Source of the DNA: Cryobacterium arcticum
Lineage (GTDB): Bacteria > Actinomycetota > Actinomycetes > Actinomycetales > Microbacteriaceae
DNA length: 64,000 nt
Direction of reading: 5' to 3'
Assembly: GCF_001679725.1 (NCBI RefSeq)
Contig: NZ_CP016282.1
Coordinates: forward strand, 1,178,001 to 1,242,000
Positions within the stretch are counted from its first letter, which is position 1; every line of letters starts with the position of its first letter. Position numbers and translations under genes: made by a program. Below are positions 32,581-40,168 of this stretch, piece after piece. The notes under the pieces are model-generated. The model did no database searches and was not told the origin of the DNA. It saw nothing but the letters and a program-made list of their open reading frames with translations.

Positions 32581-34755
32581 ATGGCTTACACCCGCCCTCA
32601 GGGAGCGGGCCGTGCTGGTGCCAGCAGCGGTCGAACCCGGCAGCGCCCACGCTCGCGTGACGACGACGCCCCCATCATCCCGATCCTCGCCCGCAAGGTG
32701 CGCGAGGTCGAGGCGAAGGCCCAGAGCGGTACCAAGCTCGGCCCCACCAATCGCACCAAGTACCAGGTCATCGCCCTGCTCATGCGCGAGGAACGCGCTC
32801 GGGTCAAGGCCGACGGCGAGCTCACCGACGCCAACCGCGCTGAGCTGCTCAAACGCCTCGACGGCATCGCCCAGATCCTCGCGAAGACCGCCGCCCGCGA
32901 CACCAGCCTGATCACCCTGCTCGAACCGGATGCGGGTGTCTCCACCGTCGCGCAACGCTTCCGCCGCGACTGGCTGCTGGAATCCGGAGCCGAACTCAGC
33001 CCGGACGAACTCATCATCACCCGCGAACCCGAGGCCAAGCCCGAGGTGCCGCAGAACCAGGTCATCCCGCAATCGGTGCGGGCCCGCCAGCTGGCGAACC
33101 CGTTCCTCGCCCCCGACTTCAGTGCCGTGCAGGCCGCGCCGGTGTCCTCGGCCCGTCGCCTGGCCAACTGGGAACTGCTCGGCCCGCTGTTCAAGGCGTT
33201 CGAATACGGCTCAGGCGGCCAGGCCGCCAGCATGGACCTGCCCGAGGCCCCGAACGTCGACAGGTTCTCCCCGCGCGGCATGGAGCTCATGCGGCACCAG
33301 GCCCGCTTCATCGAGAGCGCCCGCCTCGGCCACCGCAGCTACCTCCTCGCCGACGAGCCCGGCCTCGGCAAGACGGCGCAGAGCCTGCTGGCCGCATCCG
33401 TCGCCGGCGCCTACCCGCTGCTGGCGATCGTGCCCAACGTCGTGAAGATGAACTGGGTGCGCGAGGTCGAGCTGTGGACGCCGCACCGCCGCGCCACCGT
33501 CATCCACGGCGACGGTGACACCCTCGACGCCTTCGCCGACGTGGTCGTGGTCAACTACGACGTTCTCGATCGCCACCTCGCCTGGCTCGGCACCCTCGGC
33601 TTCAAGGGCATGGTCGTCGACGAGGCGCACTTCATCAAGAACCTGCAGTCGCAGCGTTCCAAGCACGTACTCAGCCTCGCCGAGCAGATCCGCCGCCGCA
33701 CCCCGGGCAACAACCCGCTGCTGATGGCGCTCACCGGTACCCCGCTGATCAACGACGTCGACGATTTCCGTGCCATCTGGCAGTTCCTCGGCTGGATCGA
33801 CGGCGACAAGCCCACCGCCAAGCTCATGCAGCGGCTGGAAGAGACCGGCCTCACGCCGGCCGACGCCGGCTTCTACACCGCCGCCCGGGCCGCCGTGATC
33901 GACATGGGCATCGTGCGTCGCCGCAAGGTCGACGTGGCCGCCGACCTGCCCGCCAAGCGCATCGCCGACCTCCCGGTGGAGCTCGACAGCGAACTCGGCC
34001 GGTCGATCCAGAAGGCCGAACGCGAACTGGGCGCCCGCCTGGTCAAGCGCTTCAAAGCCCTCGTCGCCGCGCGTCACCCCGGCGTCAAGGCACCCGTGCT
34101 CACCGAGGACGAGCGCGCCGCGTACATCCGCGCCGTCGCGCACGCCGATCTCGAGGAGTCCAAGGGCACCACGACCGGCGAGAACGTGTTCACCATGGTG
34201 CGCAAGATCGGCCAGGCCAAGGCCGGGCTCGCCGCCGACTACGCGGCCCAGCTCGCGCACTCGGTGGGCAAGGTCGTGTTCTTCGCCAAGCACATCGACG
34301 TGATGGATGCCGCGGAGGAGATCTTCGCCAAGCGCGGCCTGCGAACGGTGTCGCTGCGCGGCGACCAGAGCGCCCTGGCCCGCCAGGCGGCGATCGACTC
34401 GTTCAACACCGATCCCGAGGTCGCCGTTGTGGTGTGTTCGCTCACCGCCGCCGGCGTCGGTGTGAACCTCCAGGCCGCCTCCAACGTGGTGCTGGCCGAA
34501 CTCAGCTGGACCGCGGCAGAGCAGACCCAGGCCATCGACCGGGTGCACCGGATCGGCCAGGCCGAACCGGTCACCGCGTGGCGGATCATCGCCGCGCACA
34601 CCATCGACGCGCGCATCGCCGAACTCATCGGCAGCAAGCAGGGCCTCGCGGCCCGCGCGCTCGACGGGGCCGACGAGGAGCTGTCGCCCGAGGATTCGGT
34701 GCAGGCCAGCGCGCTGGTCTACGTGCTCACCCAGGCGCTCGACGGAGAGCTGTAA
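32581..34755 (+). CDS. SNF2-family DEAH-box DNA translocase/helicase
   Basis: A 724-residue superfamily-2 Swi2/Snf2-type ATPase. After a basic, polar N-terminus of about 220 residues comes the motor: motif Q/I RHQARFIESARLGHR and DEPGLGKTAQS, motif II VVDEAHFIKN, motif III MALTGTPLIND, then the second RecA lobe with VVFFAKHIDVMDAAEEI and the motif V/VI stretch VNLQAASNVV and QAIDRVHRIGQ. The RVHRIGQ motif is characteristic of SNF2 proteins. The compact layout recalls SMARCAL1-like annealing helicases. ATG 32581 has GTGGAG 6 nt upstream. Role in DNA repair or remodelling is inferred; no methylase or nuclease partner is next to it. Confidence 0.87.
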   Translation: MAYTRPQGAGRAGASSGRTRQRPRSRDDDAPIIPILARKVREVEAKAQSGTKLGPTNRTKYQVIALLMREERARVKADGELTDANRAELLKRLDGIAQILAKTAARDTSLITLLEPDAGVSTVAQRFRRDWLLESGAELSPDELIITREPEAKPEVPQNQVIPQSVRARQLANPFLAPDFSAVQAAPVSSARRLANWELLGPLFKAFEYGSGGQAASMDLPEAPNVDRFSPRGMELMRHQARFIESARLGHRSYLLADEPGLGKTAQSLLAASVAGAYPLLAIVPNVVKMNWVREVELWTPHRRATVIHGDGDTLDAFADVVVVNYDVLDRHLAWLGTLGFKGMVVDEAHFIKNLQSQRSKHVLSLAEQIRRRTPGNNPLLMALTGTPLINDVDDFRAIWQFLGWIDGDKPTAKLMQRLEETGLTPADAGFYTAARAAVIDMGIVRRRKVDVAADLPAKRIADLPVELDSELGRSIQKAERELGARLVKRFKALVAARHPGVKAPVLTEDERAAYIRAVAHADLEESKGTTTGENVFTMVRKIGQAKAGLAADYAAQLAHSVGKVVFFAKHIDVMDAAEEIFAKRGLRTVSLRGDQSALARQAAIDSFNTDPEVAVVVCSLTAAGVGVNLQAASNVVLAELSWTAAEQTQAIDRVHRIGQAEPVTAWRIIAAHTIDARIAELIGSKQGLAARALDGADEELSPEDSVQASALVYVLTQALDGEL

Positions 34756-34822
34756 CACCGGGCCGGAAGTCCCTACCCCCGAGCAGCGCCGCCGGTGTTG
34801 ACTTGATCCAGGCCAGAGCGCG

Positions 34823-34837
34823 CCACCATGATGGTGG
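34823..34837. promoter_or_regulatory. 15-bp palindrome upstream of pfkA
   Basis: CCACCAT-G-ATGGTGG is a perfect palindrome 19 nt after a TTGACT (-35-like) hexamer and 48 bp before the pfkA ATG, so it could be an operator. Confidence 0.35.
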
Positions 34838-34885
34838 ACGGGCAATCTGCCGCAACAATATGCATGCACTAAGGAGTAGCCAGAT

Positions 34886-35914
34886 ATGAAGATCGGTATC
34901 CTCACCAGCGGTGGAGACTGCCCAGGCCTCAACGCAGTGATTCGGGGTGCTGTTCTCAAGGGAGGCCGCGCGTACGACTCCGAGTTCGTGGGCATCCGCA
35001 ACGGCTGGCGTGGGCTGGTGCAGGGCGAGTTCATGAAGCTCGACCGTCACAGCGTCCGTGGCCTCTCCCGCCAGGGTGGCACCATCCTCGGCAGCTCCCG
35101 CACCAACCCGTTCGAGGGCGAGAACGCGGGCCCGGAGAACATCCAGAAGACCATGGACGCCGAGGGTATCGACGCCATCATCGCCATCGGCGGCGAGGGC
35201 ACCCTCACCGCCGCCCGCCGTCTCACCGACGCCGGCATCAAGATCGTCGGCGTGCCGAAGACCATCGACAACGACCTCGCGGCCACCGACTACTCCTTCG
35301 GCTTCAACACCGCCGTCGAGATCGCCACCGAGGCCATCGACCGGCTGCGCACCACCGCCGACTCGCACGGCCGCTGCATGATCGTCGAGGTCATGGGCCG
35401 CCACGTGGGTTGGATCGCCCTGCACTCCGGCATGGCCGGCGGCGCACACGCCATCCTCATCCCCGAGCAGCCGCAGACCATCGAGCAAATCTGCGCCTGG
35501 GTCGAGAGCGTCCGCGACCGCGGCCGGGCACCCGTGCTCGTCGTGTCCGAGGGCTTCCTGCTCGCCGAGATGGGCGAGGCCCACTCGCACAAGGGCCTGG
35601 ACGCGTTCAACCGTCCCCGCCTCGGCGGCATCAGCGAGCTCATCGCCCCCATGGTCGAAGAGCGCACCGGTATCGAGGCCCGCGCGACGGTCCTCGGCCA
35701 CACCCAGCGCGGTGGCGCCCCGTCGGCCTACGACCGCGTGCTCGCCACGCGTCTCGGCATGGCGGCCGTTGACGCCGTCGTCGAGGGCAAGTGGGGTTCG
35801 ATGGTCTCCCTCAAGGGAACCGACATCAACACCGTCAGCATCGCCGACGCCACCATGGACCTCAACCGGGTCACCCAGGCGCGGTACGACGAAGCAGCCG
35901 TGCTCTTCGGCTAA
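34886..35914 (+). CDS. pfkA: 6-phosphofructokinase (actinobacterial group III)
   Basis: A 342-residue phosphofructokinase that makes fructose 1,6-bisphosphate in glycolysis. The nucleotide-site start GILTSGGDCPGLNAVIRG, the GGEGTLTAARRL loop, the substrate loop PKTIDNDLAATD with catalytic Asp, and GRHVGWIALHSG are all present. The pair that separates donors is mixed: the loop has Gly (as in ATP enzymes) while the position before TIDND has Lys (as in many PPi enzymes). Actinobacterial group III enzymes with this Gly/Lys pair, such as that of Streptomyces coelicolor, use ATP. ATG 34886 has AAGGAG 9 nt upstream. A strong terminator follows the gene. Confidence 0.93.
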   Translation: MKIGILTSGGDCPGLNAVIRGAVLKGGRAYDSEFVGIRNGWRGLVQGEFMKLDRHSVRGLSRQGGTILGSSRTNPFEGENAGPENIQKTMDAEGIDAIIAIGGEGTLTAARRLTDAGIKIVGVPKTIDNDLAATDYSFGFNTAVEIATEAIDRLRTTADSHGRCMIVEVMGRHVGWIALHSGMAGGAHAILIPEQPQTIEQICAWVESVRDRGRAPVLVVSEGFLLAEMGEAHSHKGLDAFNRPRLGGISELIAPMVEERTGIEARATVLGHTQRGGAPSAYDRVLATRLGMAAVDAVVEGKWGSMVSLKGTDINTVSIADATMDLNRVTQARYDEAAVLFG

Positions 35915-35933
35915 ACCCGAGCAGGCACAGAGA

Positions 35934-35965
35934 ACTGCCCGGACGGCTCAGGCCGTCCGGGCAGT
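35934..35965. terminator. Hairpin terminator between pfkA and mycoredoxin gene
   Basis: A perfect 14-bp stem (35934-35947 with 35952-35965) and TCAG loop. It lies 20 bp after the pfkA stop and in front of the convergent mycoredoxin gene end, so it may serve both. Confidence 0.8.
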
Positions 35966-36018
35966 CGTGTGTCCGAGTCGTGGGCGCCCGGTTCGCGAAG
36001 GCGCGTGCGGAGGGGCGG

Positions 36019-36282
36019 TTACGCCGCGGGTGCGAGCTTGGCCTGCACCTGCGCGAGCGACGGGTTCGTCGCGGCCGAGCCATCCGGGAACAGCACCGTG
36101 GGAACCGTGCGGTTGCCCCCGTTGAGGCTCATGACGAGCTCGGAGGTGCCGTCGACCTCTTCGACGTTCACCTCGGTGTAGCCGATGCCGACCTTGTCGA
36201 GCTGGGTCTTCAGCCGCGAGCAGTAGCCGCACCAGGTAGTGGTGAACATCGTGATAGTTCCGGTCTGAGGCACAAAATCCAT
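36019..36282 (-). CDS. Mycoredoxin (glutaredoxin-fold, mycothiol-dependent)
   Basis: An 87-residue glutaredoxin-fold protein with the actinobacterial mycoredoxin active site TTTWCGYCSRLK, TVPTVLFPDG with the cis-proline loop, and a normal short C-terminal helix. It should reduce mixed disulfides with mycothiol in the cytoplasm. ATG 36282 is supported by TACGCT at 36289-36294 on the minus strand, 6 nt upstream, so a leaderless mRNA is likely. The frame is open far upstream (to 37365), but that part is antisense to other genes. It diverges from the Nudix gene by 75 bp. Confidence 0.88.
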   Translation of the reverse strand: MDFVPQTGTITMFTTTWCGYCSRLKTQLDKVGIGYTEVNVEEVDGTSELVMSLNGGNRTVPTVLFPDGSAATNPSLAQVQAKLAPAA

Positions 36283-36344
36283 GCGTACAGCGTAACCGAG
36301 GTTTCCGGGAATCCGCGGGGCTCGGTCAGCCCTGGGGCGCTCGC

Positions 36345-36350
36345 TACGAT
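36345..36350 (+). promoter_or_regulatory. -10 box TACGAT, leaderless start
   Basis: TACGAT ends 7 nt before ATG 36358 of the Nudix gene. Confidence 0.5.
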
Positions 36351-36357
36351 TGAGGCC

Positions 36358-36834
36358 ATGACCGACCTGCCCGAGGTGTGCGTGTGCTACCTCACCCGCC
36401 TGTCCGAGTCCGGCACCCCGCAGGTGCTGCTGGGCCGCAAGAAGAAGGGCCTGGGCCTGGGCAACATCGTGGGTCTCGGCGGCAAGCTCGAACCCGGGGA
36501 GTCCGCCCTGGAAGCCGCCGTGCGCGAGGTCGAGGAGGAATCCGGGCTGACCGTGTCGGCGGATGCGCTGACCGCGATGGGCGTGCTCACCTACCTGTTC
36601 CCGCACAAGCCCGCCTGGAGCCAGCGGTCGAACGTCTTCGTCACCGACCGATTCAGCGGCACACCGCGCGAGTCGGACGAGCTGAACCCGGTGTGGTTCA
36701 CCATCGCCGACCTGCCCGTCGACGAGATGTGGGACGACGCCAGGCACTGGCTGCCCGGGGTGCTGGCCGGAGTGCCCGTCGAGGCCACCTTCACGTTCGG
36801 TGAGGATCTCGCCACCGTCGTCACTCGCGGCTGA
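36358..36834 (+). CDS. Nudix hydrolase (MutT / 8-oxo-dGTP diphosphatase-like)
   Basis: A 158-residue Nudix hydrolase. The catalytic box runs from GGKLEPGESALEAA to VREVEEESGL and keeps all metal-binding glutamates. VLLGRKKKGLGLGNIVG before the box and SDELNPVWFTIADLPVDEMW after it resemble MutT/MTH1-type 8-oxo-purine nucleotide hydrolases. The likely role is cleaning the nucleotide pool of oxidised nucleotides. It begins at ATG 36358 (leaderless by its -10 box) and ends 17 bp before the PHO-box-like repeat that precedes the phosphate transporter gene. Confidence 0.85.
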   Translation: MTDLPEVCVCYLTRLSESGTPQVLLGRKKKGLGLGNIVGLGGKLEPGESALEAAVREVEEESGLTVSADALTAMGVLTYLFPHKPAWSQRSNVFVTDRFSGTPRESDELNPVWFTIADLPVDEMWDDARHWLPGVLAGVPVEATFTFGEDLATVVTRG

Positions 36835-36850
36835 ACGGCAGAAGTACGGT

Positions 36851-36883
36851 TTCTGAACAGCTTCCGAACGGCTCCTGAATTGA
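36851..36883. promoter_or_regulatory. PHO-box-like triple 11-bp direct repeat before the phosphate transporter
   Basis: Three 11-bp units follow one another: TTCTGAACAGC (36851), TTCCGAACGGC (36862) and TCCTGAATTGA (36873). On the other strand each has a GTTCA-like core with an 11-bp period, which is the pattern of actinobacterial PhoP/RegX3 boxes. The site lies about 120 bp before the PiT start codon. Confidence 0.5.
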
Positions 36884-36911
36884 CCTGCCTGCCTCAGGCT
36901 GTCAGGATCAA

Positions 36912-36960
36912 CGAGGCCCGGTTTCGAGCCAGCCAGTTCTCCTGGCGTGCCCGGGCCTCG
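36912..36960 (+). other. Structured leader hairpin upstream of the PiT gene
   Basis: CGAGGCCCGG (36912-36921) pairs perfectly with CCGGGCCTCG (36951-36960), and an inner GCCAG/CTGGC stem (36932-36936 with 36942-36946) lies in the loop. It ends 40 bp before the GTG start and could be a leader structure or a terminator for the Nudix gene. Confidence 0.4.
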
Positions 36961-37000
36961 GTCCAGCCGCGCTCGGGACGAATCACAAGGAAAGACGCCG

Positions 37001-38191
37001 GTGGACCTCACCCTTATCGTCGCGCTGGTCATCGCACTGGCCCTCATCTTCGACTTCACCAACGGGTTCCATGACACGGCCAACGCCATGGCCACACCGA
37101 TCGCCACCGGGGCCATGAAGCCCAAGGTCGCCGTCGGCGTCGCCGCCGTGCTCAACCTCGTCGGTGCCTTCCTCTCCACCGAGGTGGCCAAGACCGTCTC
37201 CGGCGGCATCATCAAGGAGGGCGACGGCGGCATCCAGATCACCCCCGAGATGATCTTCGCGGGCCTCATCGGCGCCATCGTCTGGAACCTGATCACCTGG
37301 CTGCGCGGGCTCCCGTCCAGCTCCAGCCACGCCCTCTTCGGCGGCCTGATCGGCGCCACCATCATCGGCGTCGGCGCGCAGGCCGTGGCCTACGACGTGG
37401 TGCTGGCCAAGGTCATCCTGCCCGCGCTCATCGCGCCGATCACCGTCGGCATCGTCGCGTTCATCGCCACCCGCCTCGCCTACGCCATCACCCGCCGCGA
37501 CGTGGGCAAGCCAGACGGCCGTGGCGGCTTCCGCTACGCGCAGATCTTCTCCTCCTCGCTGGTGGCCCTCTCGCACGGCACCAACGACGCACAGAAGACC
37601 ATGGGAGTGATCACCCTCACCCTCATCGCCGGCGGCTACCAGGCCGTGGGCTCCGGCCCGCAGTTCTGGGTCATCGCCTGCTGCGCCCTGGCCATCGCGA
37701 TCGGCACCTACACCGGCGGCTGGCGCATCATCCTCACCATGGGTCGCGGACTCACCGAGATCAAGCCCGCACAGGGCTTCGCGGCCGAGACCAGCACCGC
37801 CGCGACCATCCTCGCCTCCAGCCACCTCGGCTTCGCCCTCTCGACCACCCAGGTGGCGTCGGGATCCGTCATCGGGTCCGGCCTCGGCCGACGCGGCTCC
37901 ACCGTGCGGTGGGGCATGGCCGGGCAGATCGCCCTCGGCTGGCTGCTCACCCTCCCGGCCTCCGCCATCATGGGCGCATTCGCGGCCGGGCTGGCGTTGC
38001 TCGGCCCGATCGGCATCGTGCTCGACGTCGTGATCGGCACGATCGTGGTCTACGTGCTGTTCCGCTGGTCCAAGCGCGACCGGGTATCGCACGACAACCT
38101 GCACGACATCGATGATGCCGGCCACGTGGTGAAGATCAAGAAGACCCCCCGCAAGCCGTCCCGCAAGGACCGACAGAAGGTTGCACTGTGA
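37001..38191 (+). CDS. PiT-family inorganic phosphate transporter
   Basis: A 396-residue low-affinity phosphate permease. The two family signatures are present: FTNGFHDTANAMATPIATG in the N-terminal half and ALSHGTNDAQKTMGVITL in the C-terminal half. There are about ten membrane segments with a cytoplasmic loop near LAYAITRRDVGKPDG and a basic tail. Start: GTG 37001, with AAGGAAAG about 8 nt upstream; the frame opens earlier but the extra N-terminus is charged and not membrane-like. The stop overlaps the next gene by 4 bp (GTGA). The upstream GTTCA-type repeats suggest control by phosphate starvation. Confidence 0.9.
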   Translation: MDLTLIVALVIALALIFDFTNGFHDTANAMATPIATGAMKPKVAVGVAAVLNLVGAFLSTEVAKTVSGGIIKEGDGGIQITPEMIFAGLIGAIVWNLITWLRGLPSSSSHALFGGLIGATIIGVGAQAVAYDVVLAKVILPALIAPITVGIVAFIATRLAYAITRRDVGKPDGRGGFRYAQIFSSSLVALSHGTNDAQKTMGVITLTLIAGGYQAVGSGPQFWVIACCALAIAIGTYTGGWRIILTMGRGLTEIKPAQGFAAETSTAATILASSHLGFALSTTQVASGSVIGSGLGRRGSTVRWGMAGQIALGWLLTLPASAIMGAFAAGLALLGPIGIVLDVVIGTIVVYVLFRWSKRDRVSHDNLHDIDDAGHVVKIKKTPRKPSRKDRQKVAL

Positions 38192-38520
38192 TCGACTGGG
38201 CCGCTTTCCTCGTTGTCGCCGCGGCCTCGCTGGTCTCGTCGGCGATCGTCGTCTCGCTCTACTCCCTGGGCCTGCGGATGCTCACCACGGCCGGCCGCAT
38301 CCCCACCGTCGAGCCCGCCGAGTTCACCGGTGCCATCACCGTGCTGAGCCCGGCCCGCGCCGCCAAGGACGCCAAGCGTGCCAAGAAGGCCCGCAAGGCG
38401 AACCCGCTCACGGACGGCCAGAAGCGCCTCGCCCAGTACGCCGGCTACCTCTGCTTCGCGGTGTGCGGCCTGATCGTGCTCTACGGCGTCTACCTGATCG
38501 TGCCCGCCCTGCACAAGTGA
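38188..38520 (+). CDS. Small membrane protein coupled to the phosphate transporter
   Basis: A 110-residue protein with one hydrophobic segment at each end (AAFLVVAAASLVSSAIVVSLYS and LCFAVCGLIVLYGVYLIVP) and a Lys/Ala-rich basic loop between them (about residues 55-72). I do not recognise the family. GTG 38188 overlaps the PiT stop by 4 bp, so it is probably made with the transporter and may be an accessory subunit. Confidence 0.7.
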   Translation: MIDWAAFLVVAAASLVSSAIVVSLYSLGLRMLTTAGRIPTVEPAEFTGAITVLSPARAAKDAKRAKKARKANPLTDGQKRLAQYAGYLCFAVCGLIVLYGVYLIVPALHK

Positions 38521-38534
38521 CCTGGTCGCCGTTC

Positions 38535-38587
38535 CGCGAACCGTGAGCTGAGCCCCCCCCTCGGGCGTGCTCAGCTCACGGTTCGCG
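38535..38587. terminator. Long hairpin between convergent genes (19-bp stem)
   Basis: A perfect 19-bp inverted repeat (38535-38553 with 38569-38587) with a 15-nt C-rich loop, just after the PiT operon. There is no T run, so it is either a Rho-independent-like end without U tract or a dispersed palindromic element. The remaining gap to 38771 shows no gene. Confidence 0.6.
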
Positions 38588-38771
38588 AACATCCGTCGCC
38601 CCGCAACGCCCCGCGATCGCGCGGGTCCACGTGCGTGCGTGCGAGCCATGGGCGTGCACGCACCGGTGCGGGACCGCGTACCTGCGCTTGCCGGCGCAGA
38701 CAGCTGGCGCAGCCAGCCGGGGCCGAGTGCGCCGTGGGCGTTCGCGGGAGGAAGCGGAGGGGCGAGGGGTT

Positions 38772-40046
38772 CTAGGCCGTGCGGCGGAGCCGCGTGATCC
38801 AGGTCATCAGGTGGTAGATCACGATGGCGGCCAGGGTGCCCAGCGCGATGCCGTTGAACGTGAGGGTGCCGGCACTGAAGGTGTAGTCGGCGATGCCGAT
38901 GATCAGCGCGGTTGCGGCCGTGAACTGGTTGACCGGCTTGCTGAAGTCCACCTTGTTGTCGAGCCAGATCTTCACGCCGATGACGCCGATGAGGCCGTAG
39001 AGGGCCGTCGTGACGCCGCCGAGCACGCCGGCCGGGATGGTGCTGATGACGGCGCCCACCTTGGGGGAGAGGCCCAGCAGCACCGCGGTGATGCCGGCGA
39101 CCCAGTACGCGGCCGTCGAGTAGATGCGGGTGGCGGCCATGACGCCGATGTTCTCACCGTAGGTGGTGGTGCCCGAGCCGCCGCCGAAGCCTGCCAGCAC
39201 GGTGGCCAGGCCGTCGGCGAGCAGCGCCCGGCCGGTGAGCTTGTTGACCGAACTGTCGGTCATCTGCGCGACGCCGCGGATGTGGCCGACGTTCTCGGCG
39301 ATGAGCACCAGCACCACGGGCAGGAAGGCCGGCAGGATCGCCCAGACTGCAGGGTTCTCGAACGGGTTTGTCGGCAGGGTCAGCGGGGGCAGGCCCACCC
39401 AGGCGGCGTCGCCGACCTTGCTGAAGTCCACCTCGCCCTGGATGAGCGCGGCCACGTAGCCCACGATGACGCCCAGGAAGATCGACAGGCGGCCGAGGAT
39501 GCCCCGGAACAGGACCGTGCTGAGGATGACGGCGGCGAGGGTGATCACGGCGGTGAGCGGTGCGTCGCTGAAGTTCGCCTTGGCGACCGGCGCGAGGTTG
39601 AAGCCGATCAACGCGACGATAGCGCCGGAGACGACGGGCGGCATCAGCGCGTCGATCCAGCCGGCGCCGGCGACCTGCACGATGGCGCCGACGACGGCCA
39701 GCAGCACACCGACCGCGAGGATGCCGAACAGCGCGCTGCCCATGCCGGCCGTGGCGACGGCGGCCGTGATCGGGGCGATGAATGCGAACGACGACCCCAG
39801 GTAGGACGGCAGCTTGTTGCGGGTGATCAGCAGGAACAGAAGCGTGCCGATGCCGGAGAACAGGATGGTGGTGCTCGGCGGGAAGCCCGTGATCAGCGGC
39901 ACCAGGAAGGTGGCACCGAACATCGCCACGACGTGCTGGGCGCCGATGCCGATCGTGATGGGCCAGTTGAGACGTTCGCCCGGGGCCACGACGTCGGTCG
40001 CGCCGACAGTCTTACCGTCGCCGTGCAGGGTCCAGGGCAGTGCCAT
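38772..40046 (-). CDS. NCS2-family uracil/xanthine permease (UraA-like)
   Basis: A 424-residue nucleobase:cation symporter of the NCS2 family with about 14 membrane segments. Key residues of UraA are kept: the Glu of VLIAENVGHIRGVAQM and the family signature TYGENIGVMAATRIYS with GFGGGSGTTT before it. INWPITIGIGAQHVVAMFG-like text at the N-terminus (here LNWPITIGIGAQHVV) also fits. A uracil-type substrate is most likely, with xanthine possible. I start at ATG 40046 (MALPWTLHG), giving a normal length; the ATG 12 codons earlier is less supported. It is convergent with the PiT operon. Confidence 0.88.
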   Translation of the reverse strand: MALPWTLHGDGKTVGATDVVAPGERLNWPITIGIGAQHVVAMFGATFLVPLITGFPPSTTILFSGIGTLLFLLITRNKLPSYLGSSFAFIAPITAAVATAGMGSALFGILAVGVLLAVVGAIVQVAGAGWIDALMPPVVSGAIVALIGFNLAPVAKANFSDAPLTAVITLAAVILSTVLFRGILGRLSIFLGVIVGYVAALIQGEVDFSKVGDAAWVGLPPLTLPTNPFENPAVWAILPAFLPVVLVLIAENVGHIRGVAQMTDSSVNKLTGRALLADGLATVLAGFGGGSGTTTYGENIGVMAATRIYSTAAYWVAGITAVLLGLSPKVGAVISTIPAGVLGGVTTALYGLIGVIGVKIWLDNKVDFSKPVNQFTAATALIIGIADYTFSAGTLTFNGIALGTLAAIVIYHLMTWITRLRRTA

Positions 40047-40156
40047 TCGAGTCTCGTTTCTGTTCAAGCCGGTCGGCCGCATCCGGGCGGCCCTAGCTGA
40101 GCGTAGTGCTCCGCCGCAGCCGTCACCGAGTTTGCCCGGGGGTCAGCGGACCGGAT

Positions 40157-40162
40157 TAGGAT
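40157..40162 (+). promoter_or_regulatory. -10 box TAGGAT, leaderless start
   Basis: TAGGAT ends 6 nt before ATG 40169 of the carboxylesterase gene. Confidence 0.6.
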
Positions 40163-40168
40163 CACCCC

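Noticed and set aside
36283..37365. Upstream extension of the mycoredoxin frame to 37365 (448 residues)
   Set aside because: The extra part is antisense to the Nudix and PiT genes and has no family features; the glutaredoxin fold begins at ATG 36282.
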